A stretch of DNA of 64,000 nt, from the NCBI GenBank assembly GCA_028551475.1, contig CM052356.1, positions 30,779,884 to 30,843,883 of the forward strand, in the 5' to 3' direction. The stretch comes from Casuarina equisetifolia (lineage: Eukaryota; Streptophyta; Magnoliopsida; Fagales; Casuarinaceae). Of this stretch, positions 11,458-24,261 are shown one piece after another. The notes below the pieces were generated by a model. That model saw nothing but the letters and a program-made list of their open reading frames with translations. It was not told the origin of the DNA and ran no database searches. The translations under genes and the position numbers were made by a program. Positions within the stretch are counted from its first letter, which is position 1, and every line of letters starts with the position of its first letter.

Positions 11458-14213
11458 CTTCCTTTTGGCTGCGCCAACGGTATAATATCGTTTCTAACCG
11501 TTTTTCAAAGTTTTCGTTTGGGAGCTCCGGAACTATATCCAACTCATTTCGGGGCAAGCGGGTCGGGCCTAATTTGTTGAAATTATTATTTTTTAAATAT
11601 ATAAATTGAGTGGTTGGAAACTTGAAGGGTTTGATATAATTCATCATATTTCTTCTATTTCTCCTACATTGATTGTTTTTAATGTAAAATATATTTCACT
11701 TGAATAAAAAATTTACTTAATAGTATAGAATAGACATTCTACTGATTTATTATTCTTATAATTTTTTAACTTGTGACATAAGTTGAATGTTTTACTATAT
11801 AATATATATATATTATGTTAGTGCAAAACACATTAAGTTTTTTATCAAAAGCATCATACAAGTCTATTTGCAATTAAGCTTTTAAGTGATATCTCAATGT
11901 TTATCATTACAATTTCATAGAAAATTACATAATATGCCAATCTATCTAGTAAGGAATGTTAAAACTGACAATGGAGTATAATGTGCCCTTCAAAAATAAC
12001 TAAAAATTATTGTTGTAGCTTGTCATTAGATATAAATATGTTTCAATCTACAATGAATATGTAATAGAACACAATGATGAACTATAAGAATGATTTGCCA
12101 CTCAAAATTCTAGACATAACTTATAGCAAACAAAATTTTCCCTCCTTGTATCCTTCCTAATCTCAAAGGCTGGGTTAAACACTCGGCTAAAGGGCTTAAA
12201 ATGTGTAAAAAAATCTTAAAGAGTTAAGCATCTTCATGGGAATATCCACTTTTGTATTGACCTTGAAGAATGTTTTGCAAATTATTGACCTTACAATTGA
12301 AGCCACCTAAATGGTGTCCCACTGTTTATAAAGTTCAGCAAAGAATAAGGCAGATGATGAGTGCATTCTTTCTTCACATCATATCTGCAAAAGGTGGGAG
12401 ATGTCAAATAAGAACCTTATTTTTTTCACTTTACCAGAGTAGGGAGATGTTGAGGAACGGTAGGCCAAAGGGGAAAGGGATAAAAGGGTACTGGGAAGAT
12501 AAAAGTTGACCCAAAGTAGATAGGCTGGAGGTCATTAGTTGAGTAATTATTGGGTAAAAGGTTGGGTTGTGGGATAAAAGAAAGATGTTAAAAACATATG
12601 AGATAATATACAAAAATAAAAGGAAAAAGCAAAAGAAAGTTCATCGATTGAGTGAAAGAATGGGACGCCATGGCTTATCCATAAAAGAGAATGTCCTTCA
12701 AACCCTTTTTTTCTTTTCTTTTCTCTTGTTGGGTTTATCAGGGCTCAAAATGTTATTGTCCCTGTCAAATGAGTATTCAACCTAAAATTCATGCAATTAA
12801 TTATTTATGGCACCTGGTAATTTCATTGCCATAAGATGAAAGTGGTAATGCCACACCACGTTGTCTGTTTGGTTAAGGATGCAAAAATAAACGTTTAAAC
12901 CCCCAAATGTTGGGAGGTTTACGTTGGTCATCTATAAAGGTTCACACAATCAATTAGAAGAATATCTAAGAATTTTAAATAGTCTAGGTTAAGCATATCC
13001 TTACATCTATACAAGATCGCAATTTATCACTATTTGAGGAATTCCACGCCTATAAGTTCAAAACCTATGCATGTAGAACCTTTTCAGGAGACAATTTTTG
13101 CTTATTAAATTTACCTAGTAGATGAAGCTTCGTGCTTCATGGAAACTCATATACATCGAGAAAGGAAAAGAGAAAAAACGAATGTCCAGCACTCAGTTCA
13201 GCAAAATTCATGGAGGATGGCTGTAGGAATCAAACCCAATTTTGTTCAAGCTATACTTCTTATCTAACTTGTAATTTCGTTCATGTTTAAGTGAAAGAGT
13301 TAAATTTTCTTTACCAGAACATAGAAAACATTAGTAGTCTTGAATGCTTGCAAAATGAAGTGTTTTAGAGGCAAAATGGGTCATATGATTGTGGATATCA
13401 TAAGAAAAAGATAGAGTAATGCTAATATTTACATTGCTAATCATGGACTGTACATCTATATATATAATTGTTAAGAAGTTTATTCATATCTTAAATGTTG
13501 ACTTATAAAATGAAAGAATACTCCCACATTTAACTATGCATACATACTTACACCTTATTAACGTGAGTCTAGACATTTACAGCATCGACAAAAATGGTTG
13601 TTTCAAGTTTTAGTTTGTCAAAATTAGGGATCAACTTTGGACGTATATGTCTCATGCTTTTCAAGGAAGAATAGCATGGTGCACGGTATTTATATAGATA
13701 TATATAAAGCACCATCTCTCGAAGCAAAAGGTGTAGTAAAGCGCCATCTCTCCTAGAAAAAGTTATAGTACTGCAGTGGGTCCGACAATAACCCTTGTTC
13801 TTTATATGTTGTAACAACATGTGGTGTGAACGGGACCAAGCACTCATATTGACCTGTAAAATATTGTTTAGTACATAAAGCTTTACTTTCATTATTATAT
13901 GCGAGATTAGTGCTTTATGTTAGAAAATAAGATTCTTGAGATGAAATTTAATTAAAAAAAAAATTTAAACAAATTCAAGAATTGAAGAGTTTTTATTTTA
14001 TTTTATTTAAGTTTTATTTTAAAATTTTTAAGATTTTCATCTTAACACACAATTTTAAGAATACATAAAAGTAGGATTAATTTTACATTTTGTTGTTGAA
14101 GATAACTTGGACTATACATAAGAAGCACAGCGCTTGCAGGAAACGTTTGTCCGGGAATCTCTTAAAGAGAAAGTGAAAAATGACCCAAAGACAAAGGACT
14201 TTGAATCGTTTTG
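11458..14213. other. AT-rich intergenic DNA between PPR and NAC genes
   Basis: About 2.7 kb with no supported gene. The shared upstream region of two divergent genes; the stretch near 14,000-14,210 is the likely NAC promoter. The short ORFs at 12270-12785 and 13569-13892 have no family features. Confidence 0.5.
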
Positions 14214-14220
14214 TATATAA
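14214..14220 (+). promoter_or_regulatory. Candidate TATA box for the NAC gene
   Basis: TATATAA lies 58 bp upstream of the NAC start codon, which would put transcription start near 14,245 and leave a leader of about 30 bases. The position is plausible but short; TATA-like strings are common in this AT-rich DNA. Confidence 0.45.
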
Positions 14221-14277
14221 ATCATGGAGATGGCAGTGAGATGAGAAAAGAGTTTTACAAGAAGAAGAGGGAAAGAG

Positions 14278-16179
14278 ATGGCTCCCGTCGGCCTGCCTCC
14301 TGGCTTCAGGTTCCATCCGACAGACGAAGAGCTTGTAAACTACTATCTCAAGAGGAAAATCAATGGCCAAGAAATTGAACTCGACATCATTCCTGAGGTT
14401 GATCTCTACAAATGTGAGCCATGGGAGTTAGCAGGTTCTTCTTCCTCCTCCTCCTCCTCTCCTCCCTCTTCTTTGATGCCTTGTGATAACCTGCGCTGAT
14501 TGTTAAACTGTCATCTTACAGAAGCCTACACCGACGAGGTTGAGGTTGTTTTTAAACTAGTAATGCCCATATTCATTCAACCAGTCATGATCATCTGTGT
14601 TTTTTCTTTGTTTTCTCAACAACATTCATCTTTGTTTTCTCGGGTTCTTTTTCCAAATGTTTTGTTCATTCAACCATCCATGATCATCTGTTTTTCTGTG
14701 TTTTCTCAACAACATTCATCTTTGTTTTCTCTGGTTCTTCTTTTTCCAAATGTTTTATTCATTCAACCGACCATATCATCTGTTTTTCTTTGTTTGCTCA
14801 ACAGCATTCTTCTTCGCTTTCTCTGGTTCTTCCTTTTCCAAATTTTTTCCCCATCATGATAAAGTAACAAGAACATTGCTCTATCATGCCATGACACCAG
14901 CCCTTCCTTAATTCCCTCATTCTTTTGCTTCAACTTTTGCTGCGAAATATTGCAGAAAAATCATTTTTGCCAAGTAGAGATCCCGAGTGGTACTTCTTTG
15001 GACCCCGGGATCGCAAATACCCAAATGGATTCAGAACCAACAGAGCGACTCGCGCCGGATATTGGAAGTCTACCGGAAAGGACAGGAGGGTTACATGCCA
15101 GAGCCGACCCATCGGAATGAAGAAGACGTTGGTTTACTACAGAGGCCGAGCTCCTCAGGGGATAAGAACTGACTGGGTAATGCATGAGTATCGCCTCGAC
15201 GACAAAGAGTTCGAGGACACCTCCGGAATTCAGGTACGCCGTTCAAGCTCAGTAATGATGATACTTATGGTAAATGAGAAGGAGGAGAATGATAAAGAAC
15301 AGACAAACCATAACAAGATCGCCATTGATGCACCTACTGCTCCTCACCTCCATTTTCAGTCACTAGTATCTTAAACAAATACCTGATTAGGCTATCGTTA
15401 TCATCAACAAGAAAAGGATTTTCCTTGTTATTTGAGACGTCCTAATTAGCTATAATATTTCTTGATATACTGATTAAGTTGCTGCAAGTTCACGCAGAGT
15501 GGAGAAGGAAAAACTTAAAATTTTTCAACTTCCATTCTACTTTATCGTAGGCTTCTGGTGGAATCATGGGCTAGTCTTATTGCATAACAATCTAACTGGG
15601 AACCCATTGAATCAAATTTATTTTCTGTATGATTTTGGCTCGATATTTGATGAACTTATTAGTGAATGGACTCAGAAAGGTTTTCACCAAAAGCCTTATA
15701 TTTAGGCGCCATTTCTCAAAAGTAGGCATTCTGTTGTCATGACTCCTTTTGGAAACCTCATCTAACTCTAGCACTCTCTCTTCTTTTCTCTTTTGGTAAT
15801 CATGCTTCAATGGCAGAAGGCTATCCAAACAGCTTCTGCAAGTACTGTTCCTATCTCATCAATCAAATGGCCAGTGTTGATTACTAGATTTGTGCCTTTA
15901 TCTCCAAGAAATTTCTTTGGTTCTGATACACTTGTCACTACTTGACTCGAAAAGCATGAAACGATGCTTCCCTGAGTGACAAAAGCATTTTCCTTGCTTT
16001 ATTTTTTTCACCATCTCTTTTACACCGAAGGGCAGAAAGCAATCTAAGGCCTCAACTCGCACCATAACTATCACTGTAATCAAACCCATGGATTACTGGT
16101 TGCTGTGGGGCACCCATAAGGTGGGTGTGTGTGTGTAGAAACGTGGGAAGTGCATGACTTGCATGCAAAGTTAGGATCT

Positions 16180-16210
<31 letters not shown>

Positions 16211-17256
16211 GCCTTTTTACTTGTTTATTATTTCTAGCACCATCAATGGCTGACATATTCGTTTCTTGCACTGTTCTTAGATCTCTTAAGTGACAAAGTG
16301 TTGCTCCACTTTGTCTTTCTCTCTAATGAGACAAAAGTATTATACCATTATGACCCAAATCCCTGTTCAAACCCTTTACTAATTAATTTTTCCCACTTTT
16401 TTACATTCTCTGATCTAGAAATCTAGATTCCGTGACATTGTTCTGCAACTCAAAAAGCATCCTCTCTATCGCTTTCATGCGTAAGAAGGTGTCGGCTACT
16501 TTTCACTTTATTCCAAACAATAAAACAAGCTAATGGAAATCAATCTAGTTAGTTCCATTCCTTAATAACGTAAGTTAGGACATGCAATGGATTCAGCACT
16601 CGGGTTCAGAAGATTTAACCCACAATCTCAGGAAAAAACTGGTTTTCTGTAGACATGGTGAAGGTTTTGTCTGAGAATAACAAAAACGGAGGATCTTCTG
16701 CAACTTTATTGTCTCTTCTAGCACAATACACAGATATGGATGGACAGCCCGATTCCTGCCTGTATAAAACTAGCACATCAGTTTCAGCCCCAATTATTGA
16801 ACACTTTAAAAACTTTATCTAGTCTGCATACAGGCTTTAGATATCCACATAGATATTATATAGAAGATTTGCAGTTTGAACCAGCTTTATCTTTATCTCT
16901 GTCTCTCTGTGAAAGAATGTAGGAGACGTAAAGGATTGCTTTAAACAATGGAGAGACTTATTATAAGGGAAATCTTGCAGGATACATATGCACTCTGTCG
17001 CGTGTTCAAGAAAAATGGAATCTGCTCGGAGATTGAAGAGCAAGGACAGTGTAGTTTAACATTACTTGAAGGTTCGCAAGGTGTAATTAACGAGTATGAA
17101 ACCATGTCTCCGGATGTAACCATGGCATCATCATGTGTGGAAGAGGAAGATAAAGATGATTCGTGGATGCAGTTCATCACAGACGATGCATGGTGTTCTT
17201 CCAGCGCAGTAACGGGGGGAGGAGAAGAAGTCCCTCGCATGGCGTTCACAAACTAG
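14278..17256 (+). CDS. NAC-domain transcription factor (NAC045/NAC086-like subgroup)
   Basis: Three exons, 14278-14434, 14956-15233 and 16981-17256, encode 236 residues, with the usual NAC intron positions. All five NAC subdomains are present: [19 protein letters not shown], the [18 protein letters not shown] block, the [15 protein letters not shown] block, the DNA-contact block [15 protein letters not shown], and DWVMHEYRL followed by [10 protein letters not shown]. The protein should bind DNA as a dimer in the nucleus. The start [10 protein letters not shown] and the [14 protein letters not shown] junction resemble the Arabidopsis NAC045/NAC086/NAC028 group, some of which act in sieve-element enucleation; this is subgroup resemblance, not orthology. 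The tail is short (about 80 residues after the NAC domain) and acidic, with [19 protein letters not shown], a plausible activation region. Intron 2 is 1.75 kb. Confidence 0.93.
14572..14850 (+). repeat. Three-copy 93-bp tandem repeat in NAC intron 1
   Basis: The unit starts TTCATTCAACC at 14572, 14665 and 14758, an exact 93-bp spacing each time, followed by TGATCATCTG (partly lost in copy 3), TCTCAACA and a TTCTTTTTCCAAAT block. The first two copies are nearly identical; the third has diverged. It is pyrimidine-rich on the transcribed strand. Confidence 0.85.
16182..16208 (+). repeat. (CT)n microsatellite in NAC intron 2
   Basis: About 13 uninterrupted CT units in the second NAC intron, preceded by a short (GT)n run near 16127. 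Likely polymorphic in length. Confidence 0.9.
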
Positions 17257-19085
17257 AGAGTTTACCGCACGATTGGTGGCGAATAACATAAACTGGATAT
17301 ATCTTCTATATAATAAGACAACTTTTTCAAGCAGTTCATGAGATTTGTCAATTTTCATTTGTAGAATTATTTTATCTTTAACTGGATATGATGGTTTGGT
17401 TGGGTTGCTTCAGTACATAGGGTCATATTATCATCAGATGACTCTTATGGATTTTTATTTTTATTTTTATTTTTGAATACTTGCCTCTTCTAGGAGGTGA
17501 TGTGAATGTTACTTGTGAAATAAAAGGACATGGTTTACTGATTATGTGTATATACACTCTTATTAAAACTTCTAACTTTGATATTTGACTAAAAAAATTA
17601 ATTTTTTCCCTCTTAAAATTGACTTTGGACGAGGGAAAAAAAACTCAATAAAATGATAATATGAGTTGTATACTAAATTTCAATGATACTAAATATTTTA
17701 CTAATTCTAATCTATTAAGCTACTTAAGTAATTGTTCCTGTACTTTTAGTAGACAGATTTTACCTTAATCACCTTTGTGGTAATTCAGTTAAAAATACTA
17801 AATGATTCCCATCTAAATTATGTGAGTTTGAGACATCTTAAATTCTTTTAAACTTAATTGAAAAAAAATAAATAGATATGTTCACTTTTAAAGTACTTAC
17901 AAACAAGATTTTCGTTGTCAAAATCTTTATAAATGTCTAGACTTAATCTTTTCTCATCAAGAATGGTTGAATTCACCTTTCTTTGCAAGTAAGAAATGAA
18001 TAAGAATTTTCTCACCCTCAACTTGTTTTCTATAGCCAATTCATTCCGGGGGAGCCTTCGAATCAAGGCCTTGCTCCATGGTTGGGATGTTCGGATGGTT
18101 CTTTGCTCTTCGCAGCAGAAAGTGATCTGAGGACATGGAATCGGGTCATCCACGTCTCCTTCAAGAGCCGCACATCATCCACCATGGATGACAAACCATG
18201 CATGAAGCGTGGTTTACTTTCCTAGCACATGCAACTTCCACCTCCATGCGTATTTTGGGAAACTATTTGGTGTACTGGAATATGCTAAAAGTAGAAGTTA
18301 TTTTAAATTATTCGTATGATCATCTTATGTACTTGAATATTCTCTTATCAGTTTTGATGGAAGAATTAAACTCTTTTTCAGATGATATTAAAGTTTTTTG
18401 TTCAAATACAATACTCTACCATCTATAAATTAGGCCCTATGATTTCACTCTTTCGCTTTATCATGGGTTGTAAAGGAGAAAGTTGAATCATTTTCTTACA
18501 AAAATAGACAACTCCGTAAATGGTAGAGTATTGTTTGAATCTATGAGTTCTTTCTTTCTCCGTTCTTTTATCTCAATAAAATTCGACTTCCAACGTTGCA
18601 CCTCAACATTTATGAACTAAATCTTTATTATTTGATTCTATCGCTTTATTACTCATAGATTGTGATCTTTTGATTTCTTGACAACCAGACTGTTCTAAAC
18701 ATTGTTTGGTCGACCAACCCCACAAATTAGCCAAGCCTATTAGCCAAATTGTTCGGGACAAAATTCAATCTTCCATTAGCACTGTGAAACTAATCCTGAA
18801 GGCACTTACAGACCTGTTTAACTTGACCAGGGATGGTGAGCATGAACTCCATTGGCACTGTGTCAAGGAGGATTTGAAAATCGAAACTGTTCTCTTTTAG
18901 TACAGTACATGGGTCAAGTTTGAACATGGCTATGAAAGCAGTTCTTTGCCACTGTCATTTTACCAAGGCTACTCTTACAGAAGAAACTCATCATAGCCTT
19001 CATTTTTCCTCGATTAAAGCTTGTTGGTCCTACTTAATGGCCACCTTGATGACCATCCCACTTTGGCTGAAGGTCCACAACTTGC
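17257..19085. other. Intergenic DNA between NAC and DHHA1 genes, with a possible LINE remnant
   Basis: The NAC 3' UTR occupies the first few hundred bases. At about 18034-18180 on the minus strand a less AT-rich stretch reads PCPQITFCCEEQRTIRTSQP followed by WSKALI; the acidic EE and PW-x-x-LI pattern loosely recalls the DUF4283 region of plant LINE ORF1. The resemblance is weak and no reverse transcriptase is seen. The last part, down to 19085, is probably the 3' UTR of the DHHA1 gene. Confidence 0.3.
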
Positions 19086-22000
19086 CTATATTAAAGCATT
19101 CTTGGGAACCTTCCATCGTTCGAATTCTGCTGAGCTTAACAAGAAAGAACTGGCATTTCGATGTCCGCCACCTCCAAATTCCTGAAAAGGAATGACATAC
19201 TACATTTAGCTGTTTCAACGGCATCTATCATATATCTCATTGATAGTGGAAGAAAACTACATTGATTGAGCAAAATGTATAAACAACCAACCTCTGAGAT
19301 TGGTGTTGTGTCTTCTTCTTCCAAACTCCTAAGGCTTATTTTCAGCTTCTGGTCATTTTCAAGCTCAGGGACTCTGTATACAGCAGCTCCAATACCCCTA
19401 AGAGTGCAATATGCACAACAGATTGATAAGCAGGTGAAAAAATAACGAAGATGACTGCAGCAGTGAAAACTTGAATAGGAAAACAGAGAAGCAAACGAAA
19501 AAGATAAACATGTAAGTTGACAATATTTGAGTTGAATTCAAAAAGAGCAGCCAGAATTTGCAAACGAAACTAGAATCAGTGCAATTAGCATCTCCAAATC
19601 AAATTCTTTTCTTAACAACAATGGTTTCACAGAGAATGTACTCAGTCACCACACTCGAAAGCCCACGAGCCCCAATCATGAAACAAAAGCAGCATTGATG
19701 CACATGAAAAATGCAGATGATAGGACGGGACCTGCAAGGGGCTCCATGAATAAGGCAACTCAGATTTCAAAGTCAAGCAACCGATTTCAAGTTACCAAGA
19801 TCCAACTTATTCCCAGCCTAACCAGCATGAAGTTTGATAAGCAGTTCTAAAGAAATAAATTTGAATCTCGACTAAGCTCCAAAAAGTTAAATAACTGAAG
19901 ATCCATGCACAAGAAACACAAATTTACACCTGAATATTTCCAAGGGCATCGATTTTCAAGTAACCACAGGCAAAATATGGTGTTTATGCACTAATTGAGT
20001 TGCTAAATAAGCCAATGGCCTGAAAAAGTAACAACAGGGAAGGTTCATGTTTATGCAACAAAACGTCCAAAATAATGCAAGGGATCTCTGTTGCTGAGAT
20101 AACCCTTATTTTCAATAGTAGCGAATTTGATCATTGGCCTTGTCTAAATAAAGTTGGAAGTTAAGCGACTTTTGACCAACACATCAATCTACAAAGTACA
20201 ATTTAGTCGATTCAGAATTAGTTCCCCTAAACTCCTACTGGTATAAATCAGGTTCTTATTGGCTTTTACGAACTTTGAAAATAGCATGATTATGTCGGAG
20301 ACAACAAAGCAAAATGAGTTATTGGGTGCATGGATCAACAACAAAATTATGAAACCAGACCAGGACTTTTCTTAGCTTTCACCTAACAAAAATCAACTAA
20401 GTCTGCTCTATTTAATGCAAATAGAAATCTTCCACATAACTAAAGCATTGTGGCTTCCAATAACTCTAATTTGAAAAGGAATTACAAGAAGTTTGAGAAC
20501 TGATACAAAAAATAAGAAACACAAGCATAAACTAAATTCTAACCAACCCAAAGGTATCAAACTTCGAGGAATCACAAGCATGACACAACATTACTCACTA
20601 CCATGCACATTGCAAGGATTGTCTGGAATCTTGACGCAACCAGTGATTGAAAATAAGTTAGTTTAAGGGATGGGAAACTCTTTTTGCTTTATATCACCAA
20701 GTTCTATTCACAGATATACCCATTCTCTACCAGGAAGATCCCCTTGAATCCCCTCATATCTTGATGCCCAGCAGTGGGAAAAAAGAAAGAAAAAAGAAAA
20801 AGGTTATGGATCATCAAGTTAGATAAAGATCCTCCAGAAAAGGTCAATCTTTCACCTCAAGATACATAAGAGAGGTTACTGAGTTGTTTCTACTCAACCT
20901 GTATTTGACATGGCACTTCCAGACAGCTGTAAATATTTTTTTTTAAATGGTGTTCTTTCCTTGCCATCCTGAATGCAGCATTTACTAATTTCCAATGCTG
21001 AACCTTCTATTTGATTTTATGACCTCGACCTTGCACACAGAAAAGGTAGCGATTAAAGAAAGGAGGGCACAGATAAATGAAAGAGTTCTCCTTTATCATG
21101 CTAGGGTCCTTTTCCAGGATAAAATAGGTACCCTGTTTCAGCACACAGTTATGGGGAAGCTGCAAGAATAAAGACCTTTAGCATATGTTTTTCATGCTGC
21201 AAATGTACTTGAAAGAGTCATGCCGCTTAATCCATGCTATAAATGCGTGGTTAATTATCATATGCCGTTTCTGCTATTGGCGTCATTTTTCTGTAGCGCA
21301 TACTTTTTCTATCCTGGTTACTGGACAAAAGGAAGTCCACCAGAATTGATCCGTAAGAATGGCAAACAGAACTCCATAATTGGCAAAAGGTATTCAGGAG
21401 AACCAACTAGACAAGCAAATATATGAATACATATGGATAGAAACCCATCTCATCTGAATCACCAAGTTTCTTCATTCATGCCCCTAGTTCAGTTATCAGC
21501 TAGGTTTAGAATGAAATGTAGTAGCATTAACATAAGGCGTTTTCTCAAGTATTTGCAGGAAAACGGATAACGAAGAAGAATGAATTTCAGAGAACAGGTA
21601 CGAGATGAGACAGAAAAATTATCCCAATGTCATAAAAGTAAATGAAGCGCCTCAAACCTCAACTTCAGACTGCTACTTTTTTTCGCTAATTGGTGTGCCA
21701 ATTCACTCCTCAACTCTGAAATGGAATCTGCATCAACCGCCTAGAAATTTAGGTAAGGATAAGACATTAGTGACTCATGTTCTTTATAGTTTTTTATAAA
21801 TAGAAATAAAAATTAGGCTTCATACCAAGAAAGAGAAAAAAAAAAAAGAAAAAAAAAAGAACCCATTCAGTGAAAAGTGGAAACACTGAAAAGCACAAAG
21901 CTTTATGGAAAGTGCTAAGAGACAGAGAGAGGAAGGGAGATGAAGTACTAAGCAATGTCCAAAAATTCCACCGCCAAGAGCAATTTCATAAGACTGATCG

Positions 22001-22873
22001 AGAGTTTCATCGATTAACTTCTGCTTGTGTGAAAGGCTCAGCATGCCTTGACTAATCACCGACTCCACGTCCAGGGAAAGTAACTATCAGCTTCAAGATT
22101 CACACCATTAATTATCTGTGAATGTATGGAAAAGAAAAACCAACTGGAATGAAAATCATCAAACCAAACAAATTAATCACCTGCTGAAACATGGAGGGGT
22201 TCAACCGCACGTCATACTCAATACCCAAATCCTTTAACCCGCTGCTAAAAGCCTTGCTATTGGTAAGCCTCCACCTCCACAGATCTCCATCTTCAACGTA
22301 TTTGAACAGTTGCCCAACTCGGTCGAATTCACCCACCTCCACTGCCATCTGATTAGCATCAAGCTTAAGCTTTTCCCTGAAATAATCCAAAGCAATGGTG
22401 GCACCGCTTCTCTCCATGTCTATCACCTTGGTCACATTCTCACCCACCACAGCCCCAGCTAGCTTCTCAAGCGCCGTCTTGTGATGGTCCAAAACGATCA
22501 CTCTGAGGAATTACCCGCATAAAAACACCCGCACATACAAAACAAATACAAAAGGACAAAAACCAGACCTGTCGACTCCGGAAGAGACGTCCTGGACGAA
22601 CCCCGAAGGACCCGCGAAATCAAGGAGGTACAGGTCCCCAATTTCTTTGAGGGGAAGCTGCTGTGCTGTGAGGGGACTGTAGACAGTGTTGGGAAAGAAG
22701 AGAGCGGGAAGAGAGGTGGCGGAGAAGTAAAAGTGAGCAGCCAAAGCGGCAAAAGCACCGTCCGGGCAGGGGTAGTGGTATAGTATCGCCGACGCTTTCT
22801 GGGTCTTCTTGTCGGAGATCATTTTGTTGGCAAATCCCACCGGCGAATGGATTCGCCCCGCCAGCGATGCCAA
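19086..22873 (-). CDS. DHH/DHHA1-family phosphoesterase-like protein
   Basis: Six exons with consistent phases, 22569-22873, 22181-22502, 21949-22083, 21658-21740, 19292-19397 and 19086-19181, give 348 residues. All introns are GT-AG; intron 4 is 2.26 kb. An N-terminal DHH-like motif (YHYPCPDGAFAAL, residues 32-44) is followed by the name-giving DHHK at 107-110. A C-terminal DHHA1-like glycine motif, FGGGGHRNASSF, begins at 319. Family members are metal-dependent phosphoesterases acting on small phosphorylated substrates (polyphosphate, nanoRNA, cyclic dinucleotides). The plant protein has, to my knowledge, no settled substrate. The aspartates of the DHH and DG motifs are kept, so activity is plausible. 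The start is the first ATG in frame with the conserved motif; a longer ORF from 22889 is in the wrong frame. No transit peptide is obvious. Confidence 0.85.
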
Positions 22874-24261
22874 ATGGGATTTGAACCAATTTTTATCAGC
22901 GATTTTTCTGTGTCGGTGCTACGTTCCAATGGCCTATTGCTTTCTGAAACAAAACGAAAGGATTATGAATGTGGCGGAGAATATGTTAGATTTGCTGGTC
23001 ACCCAATCGTGTAACTACAGAAGTCTTTAATGGGAATCTCATTCCGAGGTAGAAGAAGTACCTTCCGACGTAGTTAAGAATCTTGCCTGTGCTTCTCCAG
23101 ACTTTCCTTCCAGTGGGGAAGAGGGAAAGCCTGGTAGGATAATATTTAAATATTAAAAAAATTTATTTTTGAGTGGAATTATATACATTTAAATATAATA
23201 TTTGAATTCTAAAACTTTTATTTTATTTTGTTCAATCTTGAACTTAAGGATATATTTTGTATCTAAAATAATATTAAGGATAAAATTCTTGTATAAAAAG
23301 AGTACAATTTTTAAATACTGTTTAAATATAAAAAAAATTCATTCAACTCAATAACTAGTTTTTGAGTTAAATTTTTAATATACAAAGCTAATTTTCATAA
23401 GCTCTCTCATTTTGAACATAAGAAAATAATGAAGTAATAAGTATTATATTTGAACATGTATTAGCACATTAATAGAGTGTGATTTCTTATATAAAGAAGA
23501 TATTAGCTAATATATTGATGAGAGGGACTCGTTGTTTTTGTCTGAGTTTTGGATCCTTCGATTTCTAACCTGGCAGCAAAAGAAAAAGTAAATAAATTGA
23601 TAAATACTAAGATATAACCCTTTTTCCATTCAATCTTGGAGACTATCTGCCTGTTGCATCAAGAGGCCAAATGGAGTTAACCGATATTGCTACAAAAACT
23701 GGTGCTAATGGGTTCCTTGGTCACTTCAAGTTGGGGGGGACAGGAACATTTTGGGTCTTTGGATCATGGTTCCATGTGATGGATTTGAGTCTCACACTGG
23801 TTCTGTTTTGAATAGAGATTTTCTAGCCCTTTTCTCCATTGATCGTCCCTGCTACATCTATGCTGCTGATCCAGATTAACAGCGGATTTCTCTACATAAC
23901 AAAACTTGGAGCAAGCCTAGGCAGACAGTCCCATGGTTGGTATATGGTTCTTTACTTTATATGCTTGTATTGGTATTTTCCATATAACATGATGGATTTT
24001 GATTTATATGCTTGTATGGTAGGAAAAGTCCTGGTTTAAATTGTTCTGAATATACACAGCGGGTATAGATTTTTGGAACCATTGGAGCAAGGTCCACAGC
24101 CTGAGGCTCTTTCATTCACAATAAATCCTCATCTTGTGTTAGTAATAGCATGAAACAATGAATTTATAATTTCCTTTCAAGAATCCAGTATGAACATCTT
24201 ATTATTACAAATACACCATTACAAATGAAGGAATATAAGTGATCTTCCTTGTCCCTTCATC
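22874..24261. other. Intergenic DNA between DHHA1 and sucrose synthase genes
   Basis: The first 150 bases are the DHHA1 promoter or leader. 23,130-23,500 is extremely AT-rich. 23,640-24,060 is less AT-rich and contains broken short ORFs with no family I can name; it may be a decayed mobile element. The last part is the probable 3' UTR of the sucrose synthase gene. Confidence 0.4.

Noticed and set aside
18706-19195. Plus-strand ORFs with KIQSSIS and HWHCVKEDL as a Copia RNase H fragment
   Set aside because: The similarity is too short, the order is wrong, and the region is better read as the 3' end of the DHHA1 gene.
22620-22889. Upstream ORF starting MVQIPFGIAGG as the DHHA1 gene start
   Set aside because: It is in a different frame from the DHHK and PDG motifs; the ATG at 22873 leads directly into them.
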